Shown piece by piece: positions 25,470-36,346 of a DNA stretch of 53,189 nucleotides. How positions within the stretch are numbered: the first letter of the stretch is position 1; every line of letters starts with the position of its first letter. The DNA is from Glomus cerebriforme. Lineage: Eukaryota > Glomeromycota > Glomeromycetes > Glomerales > Glomeraceae. Below the pieces are notes generated by a model. The model did no database searches, was not told where the DNA came from, and saw nothing but the letters and a program-made list of their open reading frames with translations. Location: assembly GCA_003550305.1 (NCBI GenBank), contig QKYT01000039.1, forward strand, positions 208,190 to 261,378. The letters are read 5' to 3'. A program made the translations under genes and the position numbers.

Positions 25470-27593
25470 TTAAAAATATCTTTTCCAACCCTTGAGTACA
25501 CCAAGATTTTTAAAATTTTCAAAAACTCGTAAATGATCATCAAAAATATCAATTTCCATATGATACCAAATAAACAAAGGTTTCCTATCTTTCCATCTTT
25601 GTAAAAATTCAAATAAAATTTCCACGTTAATTTTCCAACCTTCACCAAGATTTAATACAGTAAAATTATCACCAACATAATTTAATAAAGTATTAAATAT
25701 AAAAGATACTGTAATAACATCATCAATATCATTATTTCCTAATAAATTATCAGCGAACAATAAAGTAATCTCTTTTAAATTTTGACAAGATTTAATTAAA
25801 CTTTCAAAATCATTTTTATATTCATCTAAATACCATATTGTTACTACCTCTAAATTTGGACAATATCTTATTAAAGTTTGATAATATGATTTAATATGTT
25901 CAGACTTTGGTACTAAAGAATCTATTTCAATATGTATTTGTTTTAATAATAATCCATTATTAATAACTTGTTGTTGTTGTTGTTGTTGTTGATCTTGTTG
26001 ATCTTGATCTTGATTATTTTGTTGTTGTTGTTGTTGCTCTTCTTGATGTTGTTGTTGTTGTTCAGTTTGAATTTGCATTTCATTATCACTATCATTTTCA
26101 GTTTCATTTTCAATATTTTCATTATCATTCTCATTATCTTCAATAATCATTATAGAAGTAGAAGAAGTACCTTCAATCAATTTAATAAAAAATTCAAATT
26201 CATTTTCCATATTAATTCCATCAATATATAAATATTCAAGATTTAACCAATTAACATTTTCCAAATTACTTAATTCTCTTACATGAACTACATTATTATT
26301 ATTATTATGTAATCCAACCAAACCAATTCTATTAAAAAGATTATTATTGTTATTATTATTATTGATAATGTTATTGATATTATTGATATTATTGATATTA
26401 TTATTATTATTATTATTTTGATTTTGATTTTGATTTTGATTTTGATTTTGATTTGGATTATATGGATGATAATAACCACCTTTAAATTCAAACCTTTTAA
26501 TATTTGATAATTGATTTAAAATTTTTGAAGAAATAAAAATATTTTCTTTAAAAATGATATTTTTTAAAGAATTTTTATGTTTTAATAAACTTTTTCCTAT
26601 AAACTTATTAAATTCTCTTTTAAATTCTCTTATATAATTACTATTATCACTACCAACACCAATACCAACATTATTAATATTAGGACAATAAAATTCAATT
26701 TCTTTTAAACCATTTTGTTTTAATATAAATTTTGATACACTATGATTAATATCATTACCAACACTTTCAGCGACACCATTCTTATAATTTAAAGTTAATT
26801 TTTCTAAATTTTGACAGAATGAACTTAAATCTTCAAATATTAAAGTACCCAAATCCATCGGTGAACATTCTAAATGAGTTAAACAATTTAATCTTAATAA
26901 AGCGTCAGAATAAATGAATATTGGAAATATAGGATGTTCAATATGTTTTAATGTTATATTAAATTTCATAAAAATTTTCCATAATTCTTTTTCTAATAAA
27001 GTTTCATTATGAGTAAAAGAAAATTTTGGTGTCATCGTAATCATAGTAGTTGTTTTTCGATCAATAAAAGGATTTGATAATAAACAAGTAATTAATTTAT
27101 GAACTGATTCTGTTGATATATATTGAATAAATTCAATATAATTAAACATTGGTTTCTTTTTCTTATTCTTATCATCATCATCATCATCATCATTTAATTT
27201 AAAATTAAATTGTGAATTTGAATAATTATAATAATTATAATAATGATTATTTAATCTATTATTATAACTATTATTAATGATATTGTTGATTTCATTATTA
27301 TTGATGTTAATATTATAATAATTATTTGAAGAAATATTTTCCAAATTTTTTTGTAAAAATTCTAAATTCTCTTCCGGAATACAATAAAATATGGTACGAC
27401 TTAAAGAATTCCATTGAATTTGATTAAATTTGAAAGAAAAATCATCATGTAAAGGTTTTTTCCATAATATTGGAATGGCCGTTTGACACCAGATTCTATT
27501 AACCAATAAACAAGAATAAAGTGATTTCGTATCATCAGTTAATTTTTCAAGAATTTCTAATAAACAATCTAACGGAAGTTGTGGACATTCCAT
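25470..27593 (-). CDS. F-box/LRR-like protein with poly-Asn and poly-Gln tracts
   Basis: Single uninterrupted frame of 707 codons. The first 50 residues form an F-box (LPLDCLLEILEKL, SLYSCLLVNRIWC, PILWKKP), the Skp1-binding motif of SCF ubiquitin ligases. The rest has spaced leucine-rich segments (LTHLECSPMDL, LKEIEFYCPN, LEVVTIWYLDEY) like the substrate-binding region of F-box/LRR proteins. Low-complexity inserts interrupt it: Asn-rich at about 90-120 and 380-420, and an acidic plus Gln-rich tract at about 490-550 from CAA/CAG-type triplets. Family members in Rhizophagus are usually near 500 aa, so the extra length is mostly these inserts. Substrate unknown. The 5' side abuts a poly-T tract and an assembly gap. 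Confidence 0.87.
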   Translation of the reverse strand: MECPQLPLDCLLEILEKLTDDTKSLYSCLLVNRIWCQTAIPILWKKPLHDDFSFKFNQIQWNSLSRTIFYCIPEENLEFLQKNLENISSNNYYNININNNEINNIINNSYNNRLNNHYYNYYNYSNSQFNFKLNDDDDDDDKNKKKKPMFNYIEFIQYISTESVHKLITCLLSNPFIDRKTTTMITMTPKFSFTHNETLLEKELWKIFMKFNITLKHIEHPIFPIFIYSDALLRLNCLTHLECSPMDLGTLIFEDLSSFCQNLEKLTLNYKNGVAESVGNDINHSVSKFILKQNGLKEIEFYCPNINNVGIGVGSDNSNYIREFKREFNKFIGKSLLKHKNSLKNIIFKENIFISSKILNQLSNIKRFEFKGGYYHPYNPNQNQNQNQNQNQNNNNNNNINNINNINNIINNNNNNNNLFNRIGLVGLHNNNNNVVHVRELSNLENVNWLNLEYLYIDGINMENEFEFFIKLIEGTSSTSIMIIEDNENDNENIENETENDSDNEMQIQTEQQQQHQEEQQQQQQNNQDQDQQDQQQQQQQQVINNGLLLKQIHIEIDSLVPKSEHIKSYYQTLIRYCPNLEVVTIWYLDEYKNDFESLIKSCQNLKEITLLFADNLLGNNDIDDVITVSFIFNTLLNYVGDNFTVLNLGEGWKINVEILFEFLQRWKDRKPLFIWYHMEIDIFDDHLRVFENFKNLGVLKGWKRYF

Positions 27594-28349
27594 TGTTTTT
27601 TTTTTTCGTTCGGTTATTTTTTAAAAGGAAAAATATTTTATATATAATTGGATATATATAATGTGTGTGTATGTGTATAGATATATAGATATAATAAGAT
27701 ATAGATATTGATATTGATAATATATATATATATNNNNNNNNNNNNNNNNNNNNNNNNNNNNNNNNNNNNNNNNNNNNNNNNNNNNNNNNNNNNNNNNNNN
27801 NNNNNNNNNNNNNNNNNNNNNNNNNNNNNNNNNNNNNNNNNNNNNNNNNNNNNNNNNNNNNNNNNNNNNNNNNNNNNNNNNNNNNNNNNNNNNNNNNNNN
27901 NNNNNNNNNNNNNNNNNNNNNNNAAAAAAAAAAAAAAAAGGAATACTTCACAAAGCGCTAAACGGAATTTTAAGTTTTATACGTGGTTACACATTTATCT
28001 TTTCATCAGTCGGTTAAGATTTACTTATAATTTGTCACCACCTTTTGGAAACCAAACTCCGATTTCATCTATTATGATATCTTGATATAGAAATGGATTT
28101 GTGGATCATACAATGGTCGAATTTTTTTGTATTTTTCTTTGAGTTGGCGCAGCGTTAAAAAACTGTAAAAACTGTGACTACAATAATATATATGATGTAT
28201 GTATTTATATATAATTTTTAATAATAAAAAATGTAAATATACATAAAAAAAAAAAAAAATTTACAAAAGAGAATATATATAAACACAAATAATAAACTGA
28301 AACCACAAGATAGTAAATTATAAAAAATATTTAAATATTAAAAATCGGT
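27594..28349. other. Intergenic spacer containing the assembly gap
   Basis: AT-rich spacer between two minus-strand genes, interrupted by 190 N. TA/TG microsatellite sequence sits on the left of the gap and poly-A on the right. The F-box promoter is probably partly lost in the gap. Confidence 0.5.
27734..27923. other. Assembly gap (190 N)
   Basis: Run of 190 unknown bases bordered by a TA microsatellite and a poly-A tract, a typical place for short-read assembly failure. True length unknown. Confidence 0.99.
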
Positions 28350-28977
28350 TTATGATTCTGGAATAATTCCTGAAAGTATAGGAAAATGCTTGCAAAGACA
28401 TTCTCTGAATTTGCATAAAGCACAATATTCTGCATCCTTCAATAAATAACATGCACGCCAAAAAATTTATTCGTTAGAAACATGATCACAACTAAAAAAA
28501 TGATAAAAAATATTTTATTATTACTTACTAAAATTTTCCTAAGAGTTCCATTCTTTGGAACTATAATGTGAGTAACTCCATCTTTTACTTCCTTGTGAAT
28601 TTTATTGTTATTCAAACCATGATGTAAAAGAATTGGACGAATAATAGTTTTATACCGACGACCTGATGATGAACTATCTTCTGTATCGAGAGAATCAATT
28701 GAATTTCTTTTTCCAAATATTACCAGAATATTATCAAAGACCTTAAATTCGATATCAAAATCCTAATATATATATATATATGTATGTGTTATTCAAAGGA
28801 CATCATAAATGTGAATAATAAAAAGAAGATACATACGTGTAAATCGATTCTGATATCAAGACCCTCTTCATTTTCAAAAGTAATAATTCCGTTGGAGCAT
28901 CTAGAAGCTTCCTCATCAATTTCCAAATCATTAAAATGATTATTTTCTTCAATGTTTTGATCTTTATTAGATTCCAT
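28350..28977 (-). CDS. Hsp20/alpha-crystallin-like small protein
   Basis: Three exons with phase-0 introns: 28977-28837, 28762-28529, 28436-28350; 153 aa. The middle exon reads like an alpha-crystallin domain: FDIEFKVFDNILVIFGKR (paired strands with the 'DN-L-I-G-R' pattern) and later IHKEVKDGVTHIIVPK, matching the 'NGVL-I-VPK' end of small heat-shock proteins. Such proteins hold unfolding clients in oligomers. The N-terminus is acidic and polar. The C-terminal exon adds a short Cys-rich tail (CALCKFRECLCKHFP) not usual for Hsp20. An earlier acceptor in the last intron would give a stop after one codon, so the tail depends on using the more distant acceptor. The assignment rests on pattern only. 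Confidence 0.62.
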
Positions 28978-29666
28978 TTAGCTTTTTATTTTAACAAAAA
29001 AAAAAAGCTATCAGAAAAAAAAATAAATCTAAATTAAAAAAACCGTATGTGCGTGAGTATATACTGTATATATATATAAATATAAAATAAGATTATGACA
29101 TCATTACGCCTAAATAGGAAAGAGTGGCGTCATAAATCAATAAGAATTAGCCTCAAACTCAAATTTTCGTTATCATCATCAGTTATATAAAATGAGTAAC
29201 AAATTGTTTTTCTTTTATCTATTTCAAGGATTTTTGTCATTCGACATATAATAATGAGTTTTTTGATATTTGATTTGTTTAAATAATTGAATATTTGATT
29301 TAGGTATTTCGCTTTGCTGCCAAGTGTTTTTTTTACTTATTTAGACGAATTATTTTTAATTTTAACCACCTGACAAAATAAAAATGTGTCTCATTAAAGT
29401 TAAAAATACCTGTCCCAAAATTAGTAATTTAAATCCGCAATTTAGGCACGTGAAAGAACACTGCATAAAATATTCACACGGGAATACGTTTTTTTTAAAT
29501 TATATAAAGGAGCAAAAAGTTTTTTGAATGAAAGAATCTTTAAAAAAAAAATATTTTTTTTTTTTTCCTCTTCTCAAAAAAAAATTATTTTATTATTATT
29601 TTTTAAAAAAAACGAGAAAAAATTCATAATAAATAAATAATTATAAAAATCAATAAAAATTCTAAT
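28978..29666. other. Intergenic region between divergent genes
   Basis: About 690 bp, AT-rich with poly-A/T runs near 29540-29610. Presumably promoters of the Hsp20-like and secreted-protein candidates. No gene seen. Confidence 0.5.
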
Positions 29667-29876
29667 ATGTCTAAACTTACAAGATTCTCGCTTTTCGTTA
29701 TCATTCCATTATTAATTTATAATACAATTCCTTCATTCTCTGAAATGAATTTTGATTTTGGACAAATAATATTAGGCCCAAAATCTGAAGGAGTTAAAAT
29801 ATCCACTTTCAATCAATGGGTTGACCCTATACCTTCTATGTTGGTAATGCTTGATGAAATAGGCTGGGCTTCCTAA
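29667..29876 (+). CDS. Candidate small secreted protein (possibly incomplete)
   Basis: A 69-codon frame opening with a classical signal-peptide pattern: MSKLTRFSLF, then a hydrophobic core (VIIPLLIYN), with possible cleavage near PSFSE. The mature part is about 45 aa, with no cysteines and no known domain. Directly after the stop, another reading frame continues with coding-like character (GLPKEFPCTTPPANNNN, then GNCRRYFFKGGWKRR, to about 29997). The gene may therefore have an unrecognised short intron or a frameshift near 29840-29875. Small secreted proteins of these fungi include effectors, but nothing here shows such a role. It could also be spurious. Confidence 0.4.
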   Translation: MSKLTRFSLFVIIPLLIYNTIPSFSEMNFDFGQIILGPKSEGVKISTFNQWVDPIPSMLVMLDEIGWAS

Positions 29877-31797
29877 AGAATTTCCGTGTACCACGCCGCC
29901 CGCTAATAATAATAATGATGGCGTTAGAGAGGGGAATTGTCGTCGTTATTTTTTTAAAGGGGGTTGGAAAAGAAGAAACATTTTTTTTTTTTTTTAGATT
30001 TCACTTTATTATTTTATTTTATTTTTTTTTTTATAAAAATATATATATATATATATATATATTGTTTTGTTTTCTTTTATTCCTAATTTTTTTTAATTTT
30101 TTTTTCTTATGATAAAAAATTTTATCGTGAATTAAAATTCTCTTTAAACTTGGGCTAATCTAATATTGTTATACAAAGTAATATCAACTTTTCTTGGCAG
30201 AAATGCTTTTTTTCTTGGCAAAAAGTTATGTAAAGTGCTGTACGTTTTTTGTGTAATCTTAGAAATAAGTATATACATAATATACATAATACATACATAT
30301 ATTACACATACTAGTATATAAAATAAATTTTTAAAATTAATATTATTTAAACTATATTAAAACAATAAAAAAAAAACCTTGTGACCCGTTTATTTATTTT
30401 TAAATTAAGTATAGATTGTCGAAACGAAAAAAAGATTTAATCTATTTATAAAAATTGTGCATTTTTGTATTACTCCCCTTACTGTAACTGGTATATCAAT
30501 TCATAAAATTATAATTTACTGCGGTGCTTTTGTTTCACAACAATTTCGTAAACTTTAATTCTAATAATTCTAATGCATTAATGTAACAGATCTTGTAACT
30601 CAATATTACATAATATTATTATTACTAATATAATTGAAAATTTTTATTACATATGCATGAACTTTATAAATGAGCGAAATATTAAATTTTGTCGATACTT
30701 TAAAATATATTATTTGAGCTCGTAACTAAGAAATTAATAACTGTGCATAAGATTCGATGTTTGAAAGTTGATGATTTAATTAGAGACTTGTTGGATTTAT
30801 GACAAAAATAAATCTTTTCGTATTATTTTTGTTAAAATCATTTTGTTGCATTTTTAAAATTTCGATTTTTTTTTTTGTTATTCTTATTATAATGGGATTT
30901 CTTGTTAGCTATCCAACTAATAATAAATTAATAATAAAAATTAAATCACATTTTGAAATTTTTAAAGTAAAAGTTCAAAGAAATTCAAATAAATTAAATT
31001 TTTATAAATCTTTCTTATTAAAAATTATTAATTTCTTGTTATTGTCCGAAGCGTAAGCGTAGGACACTTCCAATTAAAGCACAATCCGGTTATGCAATGT
31101 TTGTCCACATGCATAAGCCAATCAAATTGTTTGAACCTGGTTTATTCAATTTATTGCTTGTATCTATAAGCCTATAACGCTTCGGTAGAACGTTTTCGAA
31201 CCGCAGTAATTACTAGGTGATACTTGTCACGATATTATACCTGAAAGTCATTATGACATCGTATGTCGCAACCTAGCGTACCTCGTGTAACCTAATCCAT
31301 TGAATATGTAAAACAAGGTTTCCCACACACATTGTCACATTAACGCCCGCGCGATCGGCGATAATGGAATATTAATTCTAATTCTTAATTCTTGAATTTA
31401 TTTTTTACCTACTTTTTAAAAAAAAAGAAACAAGTTTTAGTGTCAAAAGATTGGTTTTTTTATATGGTAGAAAAAGTATTTTTTAAGATTATTCAACACT
31501 CTGAACTTCAAGGTGAAAATTCAAAAAAAAATTTTTTTTTTTTAGGTGATCGGCTAATCAACTCCAACCTAACCTAATTTGAAAAGTTTAAAAGACAGCA
31601 GTCACACAAAAAAAAAAGTGGGATTACGAAAATATCTTTTATAAATAAACGCGATTTTTGACTCTTTTGTCCTTTATCTCAAAGATTTCAAAGACTTCAA
31701 AGTCAAAATATATATTTTATAAATCAGCATTTTCCCGTGTTCAAAAGTTTGATTATTTTGTAAAGCCAAGATTTATCGAATAAAAGTTATTTCGAAA
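29877..31797. other. Intergenic region
   Basis: About 1.9 kb. It contains the coding-like extension noted for the preceding gene, a TA microsatellite near 30040-30062, AT-rich filler, and an unusually GC-rich stretch at about 31040-31370 holding a candidate inverted-repeat element. An 85-codon hydrophobic open frame at 30799-31056 is not convincing. Confidence 0.5.
31046..31185. repeat. Possible short inverted-repeat element
   Basis: Left end CCGAAGCGTAAGCGTAGG; reverse complement of the right end CCGAAGCGTTATAGG. The 140-bp segment lies in locally GC-richer DNA. No clear target-site duplication, so transposon origin is only a suggestion. Confidence 0.3.
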
Positions 31798-33028
31798 TGT
31801 TTTTTTACACTTACGATCAAAGTATTAAAAGTATTGATCATAATACTCCAGATATATGGAATATTTATGATTCAAATCCAAGTATTATTAATTATAATCA
31901 ATCAATTTTTTTTTTTTAAAAAACTTTTAAATGTTTCATAATATTTAAATGTCTCTCTTCTTTTTTTCTTTAAACTAATAATAATAAGCTACCTTTTGTG
32001 CCTGGGTTACCCCACCTCCTAAGCCATTTGTTTCATTAAAAGAAATTGAGTGTAATACGGTACCTCCGACGACCAAAGTAAGCAGAAACATCTTGTAAAT
32101 TTACAGGATATAATTGTGAAGTTGATTTCGATAGTATGGAGTGTTTGTATTTATCCAAGTTATTAAAATAATAACGCATTCGCGTTTCAATTCTCTGACT
32201 AAAGCGCCTCACACCGAATCATTATTTCGGTATTTATTGTTGAATCTTCAACAAGAACAGGTTCCTCTCTGTTCCTTTACATTCCAGAACTGGAGTTAAG
32301 GTTAGGGTTTAGTTGAGTTTAAAGGTTAAAACAAATAATTTACTTACGTGAATTATATTAAACCTTTTGATGGTTTAAGGTAATAGATCATATTCATAAT
32401 AAATCTGAAGTTATTCATGATGATCCTATGGCATTTACTCACGTGGATGGTACCATGGCAGGAATGAATTGTTTCTCCGATGATGATCAAAGTAAGTGAC
32501 AAATTGTCTCAATGAGATTATTTTTACTAAAATAATATTGATTTTTCTTATGTTCAATAATAGTACAAAATAGATTTCTTGGAATTCATTCATCACCTAA
32601 TAAACCCAATACAAAGGTAAATTTAATATTTGTTTTTTATAAATTAATAATACTTTAATATAATGTAAATTTTTTTTTTTTCATAGAATTGTGATAATAA
32701 ATGTATTAGCAAAATTAACAATAAAGGTAGATTTCTTTGTGAATATCCCGGATGCATGAAACGTTTCAAGGATAATCATCATTTAAAAGTTCATCAAAGA
32801 AAACATACGGGTGAGAAACCATTCAATTGTGAATATCCTGGATGTAAAAGAAAATTTTCTCAAAAAAATAATTTGAAACAACATCAAAGAATACATAACG
32901 GTGAAAAACCTTATGAATGTGAAGCTTGTCATAAAAATTTTAGACAATTAACTCACTTACAAGAACATAATAAAAAGAATCATAAATGGTGGTTCTTAGA
33001 AGATAAATGTCAAAAATTTGCATATTAA
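31798..33028 (+). CDS. C2H2 zinc-finger protein
   Basis: Clear exons are 31989-32077, 32380-32491, 32564-32616 and 32687-33028, consistent in phase. A likely first exon starts with ATG at 31798 (MFFYTYDQSIKSI), but its donor near the T11 tract at 31907-31917 cannot be fixed; a homopolymer error is possible. The last exon carries three classical C2H2 fingers: CEYPGC...HLKVHQRKH, CEYPGC...NLKQHQRIH and CEACHKNF...HLQEHNKKNH, with TGEKPF and NGEKPY linkers, so the protein should bind DNA and act as a transcription factor. The upstream exons are polar and unrecognised. Its 3' part is duplicated as a pseudogene at about 38384-38753. Confidence 0.8.
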
Positions 33029-36000
33029 CGTCTCGAAATCATTATTTATTATTATTTTTTTTTTCTCTTATAGTTCATTTTTAGTATAATATTATTGTTT
33101 TTATTATTATTATTTTATCATAATTTTTTATCATCATTTTTATTATGTTTATAATATTTTTTTTTTATCTTTTAAGCGTATATATATATATATATTTTTA
33201 TTTTTATTTTTCATAGAAATTTATGATTTTTTAACAATTTTGTTTATTTTTTATTTTTATTTTATTTTTACTTATTTTTAAACCATTATTTTTAATATCC
33301 TTCCAATGGCAAGATTCTGAATTAATTAAAGACAATTTTGACTTGAAAATAAAAAAACCTTTAAAAATGTGGTCATTAGTGATGAGCGACGTTGTGTAAG
33401 AACGAAGCTAATTATGACTTGTTTTCAGGGAATCACTCGCTTGGCAAATACAGTTTTGGCCATACATTTTTACAATCTAAATAAATAAGACAAATGGAAC
33501 AAGTGTTCAACTGAAATGTATAGAATATAAAATAAAAATCTGTGAAAGAAGTCTAATTAACAATACATGCAAAACAAAGAAAAGAAAAAGAATAAAAATA
33601 AAAGGGATAAAATGTAAGATATAACCTGTTCATTTTTATAAAGAGATAGAGAATTATTTTTATTTCAATATGATAACCTACGTATCCAATTCTAAATACT
33701 AGTTCACCAATAACTTAGTTAAAACTCAAGACTCTAAACTTAAACTCAGTCTTTAAAAACTAAAACTCAAAAACCTATTTTCCTGGATGAGAAATTCTTG
33801 CTCCTTATACATACTGTACATACTGTAAAGAAAATAAAGATGTTTAAATTTCTACAATACAGTATATTTATAATGTATATTTGCAATATTACGCATTTAC
33901 GCAAATCACATCATCATCATGTGTTACCTAGTAAATCAGCTGATTTTCATCTCATTATCACGCCACTTCTAGGGTTGACACCAGGATAATTAGCCTACTT
34001 TCTCGGATCACAACTTGCAACAACATTCACTACAAACGTTTTATTAAATTCTGTCAAAAATTTTTTTCCATTAAAAAAAAAATGTCTGATACTTTAGCAC
34101 CATATATTCCATTAATATCAGAAATAGCTCATATAGTATCAGATATTATCAAACTTTATCAAACGGCCAAACATAATAAAAGAATTTGTGGTTCTTTATT
34201 ATCAAGAGTGACAGCAGCTGAAACTGCTGTTAATGTGTTAAAAATTCGTAAACTTGAAAATGAAGACGTACTTAAATCGCAAGAATATTATAGAAATTTT
34301 CAAAAATTAGTTATAGTAATAAGTAAAATTAAAGATTTTATAGAAAAAGTTTCACAAATTAAAGGGTTAAGAAAATTTTTAGCAGCAAATTCTATTGAGG
34401 AACAATTTCATAAGTTAACTGAAGAATTTGATGGATTAATGCGTGTATTAAATCTTACTTTGGACGTACAAAATCAAATTCAAATGGAAGAAGATCAAAA
34501 AGTTTTGAAATCTGATATTAATGAAATGACTAAGGTATGTAATTTATAAAAAAAATAAATAAATAAATTATATACTTATTTTATTTTCTTTTTCGTTATT
34601 TTTTAGTATTTACATACAATTGAAGGCGGTATCGTTAATAATTTGATAGATATCACTCAACTTAATAAGTCTTTGGAAATAAATGTTTTTCGTGATGCCG
34701 ATAATGTTTTAAAACCTGCAACGATTAAAATAGAAGAATTACATGATCCTCCTGAAGTGGTAAAAAGAGGAACAAAAGTTCATAAAAAAATTCGTATGGG
34801 AGAGGAAGTAGCGATTAAAGAAATTTTAGGAAATGATGAAAAGCAACTTATGAATGAAGTAGCAATTTTAAAGAAATTAAAAGAATCTCAACATATTGTT
34901 CAATTTTATGGTATCGCAAAAGATGCTATTGCAATGTATATGGTAACAGAATGGTGTGAATATGGTAATCTGCGAGAATATTATCAAGGTTATGGACCTC
35001 TTGATTGGCATAGAAAAACTCAACTTGCTGTTGATATCGCTCGTGGTTTAACTTTCTTGCATGCTGTGGCCATTTTACATCACGATATTCGTTCCGAGAA
35101 TATTCTAATCACCATTCATAATCAAGCTAAACTTGCTAATTTTAAATTTAGTCGTGAATTTAGTGGTCTTGCTAAAAATATAATGCCTACAATTGATACA
35201 ATTAGATGGATGGCACCTGAAAAATTGAAAGATTATAAACAGAATCCTTATAATGTCAAATGCGAAATTTATAGGTATAAATCATTTAAAAATTTTCCTT
35301 TTTTATTATTTCGATTTAAATTAATGATATAAATTATTATTATTTTTTTTTTATAAAGTTTTGGTATGCTATTATGGGAAATTGCAGAGGAAAAATTACC
35401 TTTTCATAATGAAAAAGATATATTGGAAATTAGAAATCTTGTCGTACAACAAAAGATTCGTCCGTCATTCAGCATTAACGTTCCAGCAGAATGGGTTGAA
35501 ATTTCTTATCAAGGTAAATTTATTTGATCTTTCTGTATGATTGATTTGTTTTTTTTTTAAAAAATTATTATTTATAAAATAAATATTTATTAAAATAGCA
35601 TTACAGGATAATCCTTCCCTACGTCCTTCACTTAAAGTTATGTTCAGGACGCTTGATCATCTTTATAGAAAATACTCATCTTCAAGGCCACATTTAGTAA
35701 AATCATTGACGAACGATGATTTACTATATGATGATGAAAATGATCTTGCTATTGATGGACTTTCTATCGATGGTTTTTCTATTAATAATATTTTAACTAT
35801 TAGAGAAGCCATAGAGGAACATAAAAAGATAGATGGTGATAAATTAAAGGCCTGGGAAAGTTTTAAATATTATGCTGAATTTAATAATGCTACAGCAAGG
35901 TATTAGATCTATTTCTATTTTCTTCTTTTTTTTAATGACGATATTTATTTATTTATTTATTTTCAATAGTTATTGGAAAGGATGTTATTTATATTATGGA

Positions 36001-36346
36001 CTTTGTCCAATTAAAGATCCTTCAGATTTAGAAGAAAAAAGAGCGAGATTAGAAGCAGCGGTTGGATTATTTAAAGCAGCAGCAGATTTTGGGTTACCGG
36101 AAGCTCAATTAAGATATGGTCATTGTTTGTGGTCAGGCGATGGTGTTAGGAAAAGTATTTCAGAAGCAATTAAATATTTTCAATTATCTGCTGATAATGG
36201 AAATCCTACTGCCATGTACAATATTGGTAATATTTATTATCACGGTCTTGGTGTAGAAAAAGATGAAGAAAAAGGTGTAAAATATTTAAGGTTAGCTGCA
36301 TTAAAGGGACTTCCTAAAGCTAAAGATCTGTGTAAACAGAAGAAGA
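32515..36346 (+). repeat. Segmental duplication, unit A
   Basis: From the intron before the third clear zinc-finger exon through the Sel1 exon of the MLKL-like gene, this stretch has a paralogous counterpart at about 38384-43220 in the same orientation and order, including introns and intergenic sequence. It is therefore a DNA-level tandem duplication. Boundaries are approximate, set where I stop seeing matching blocks. Confidence 0.8.
33029..34081. other. Intergenic region between zinc finger and MLKL-like gene
   Basis: About 1 kb, AT-rich. Its beginning (to about 33345) and its end (CGGATCACAA...GCAACAACATT at about 34006-34030) match the corresponding spacer of duplication unit B. No gene seen. 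Confidence 0.55.

Noticed and set aside
30799..31056. 85-codon hydrophobic open frame
   Set aside because: Composition is what random AT-rich DNA gives (Phe, Ile, Leu, Lys); no motif, splice partner or promoter context supports it.
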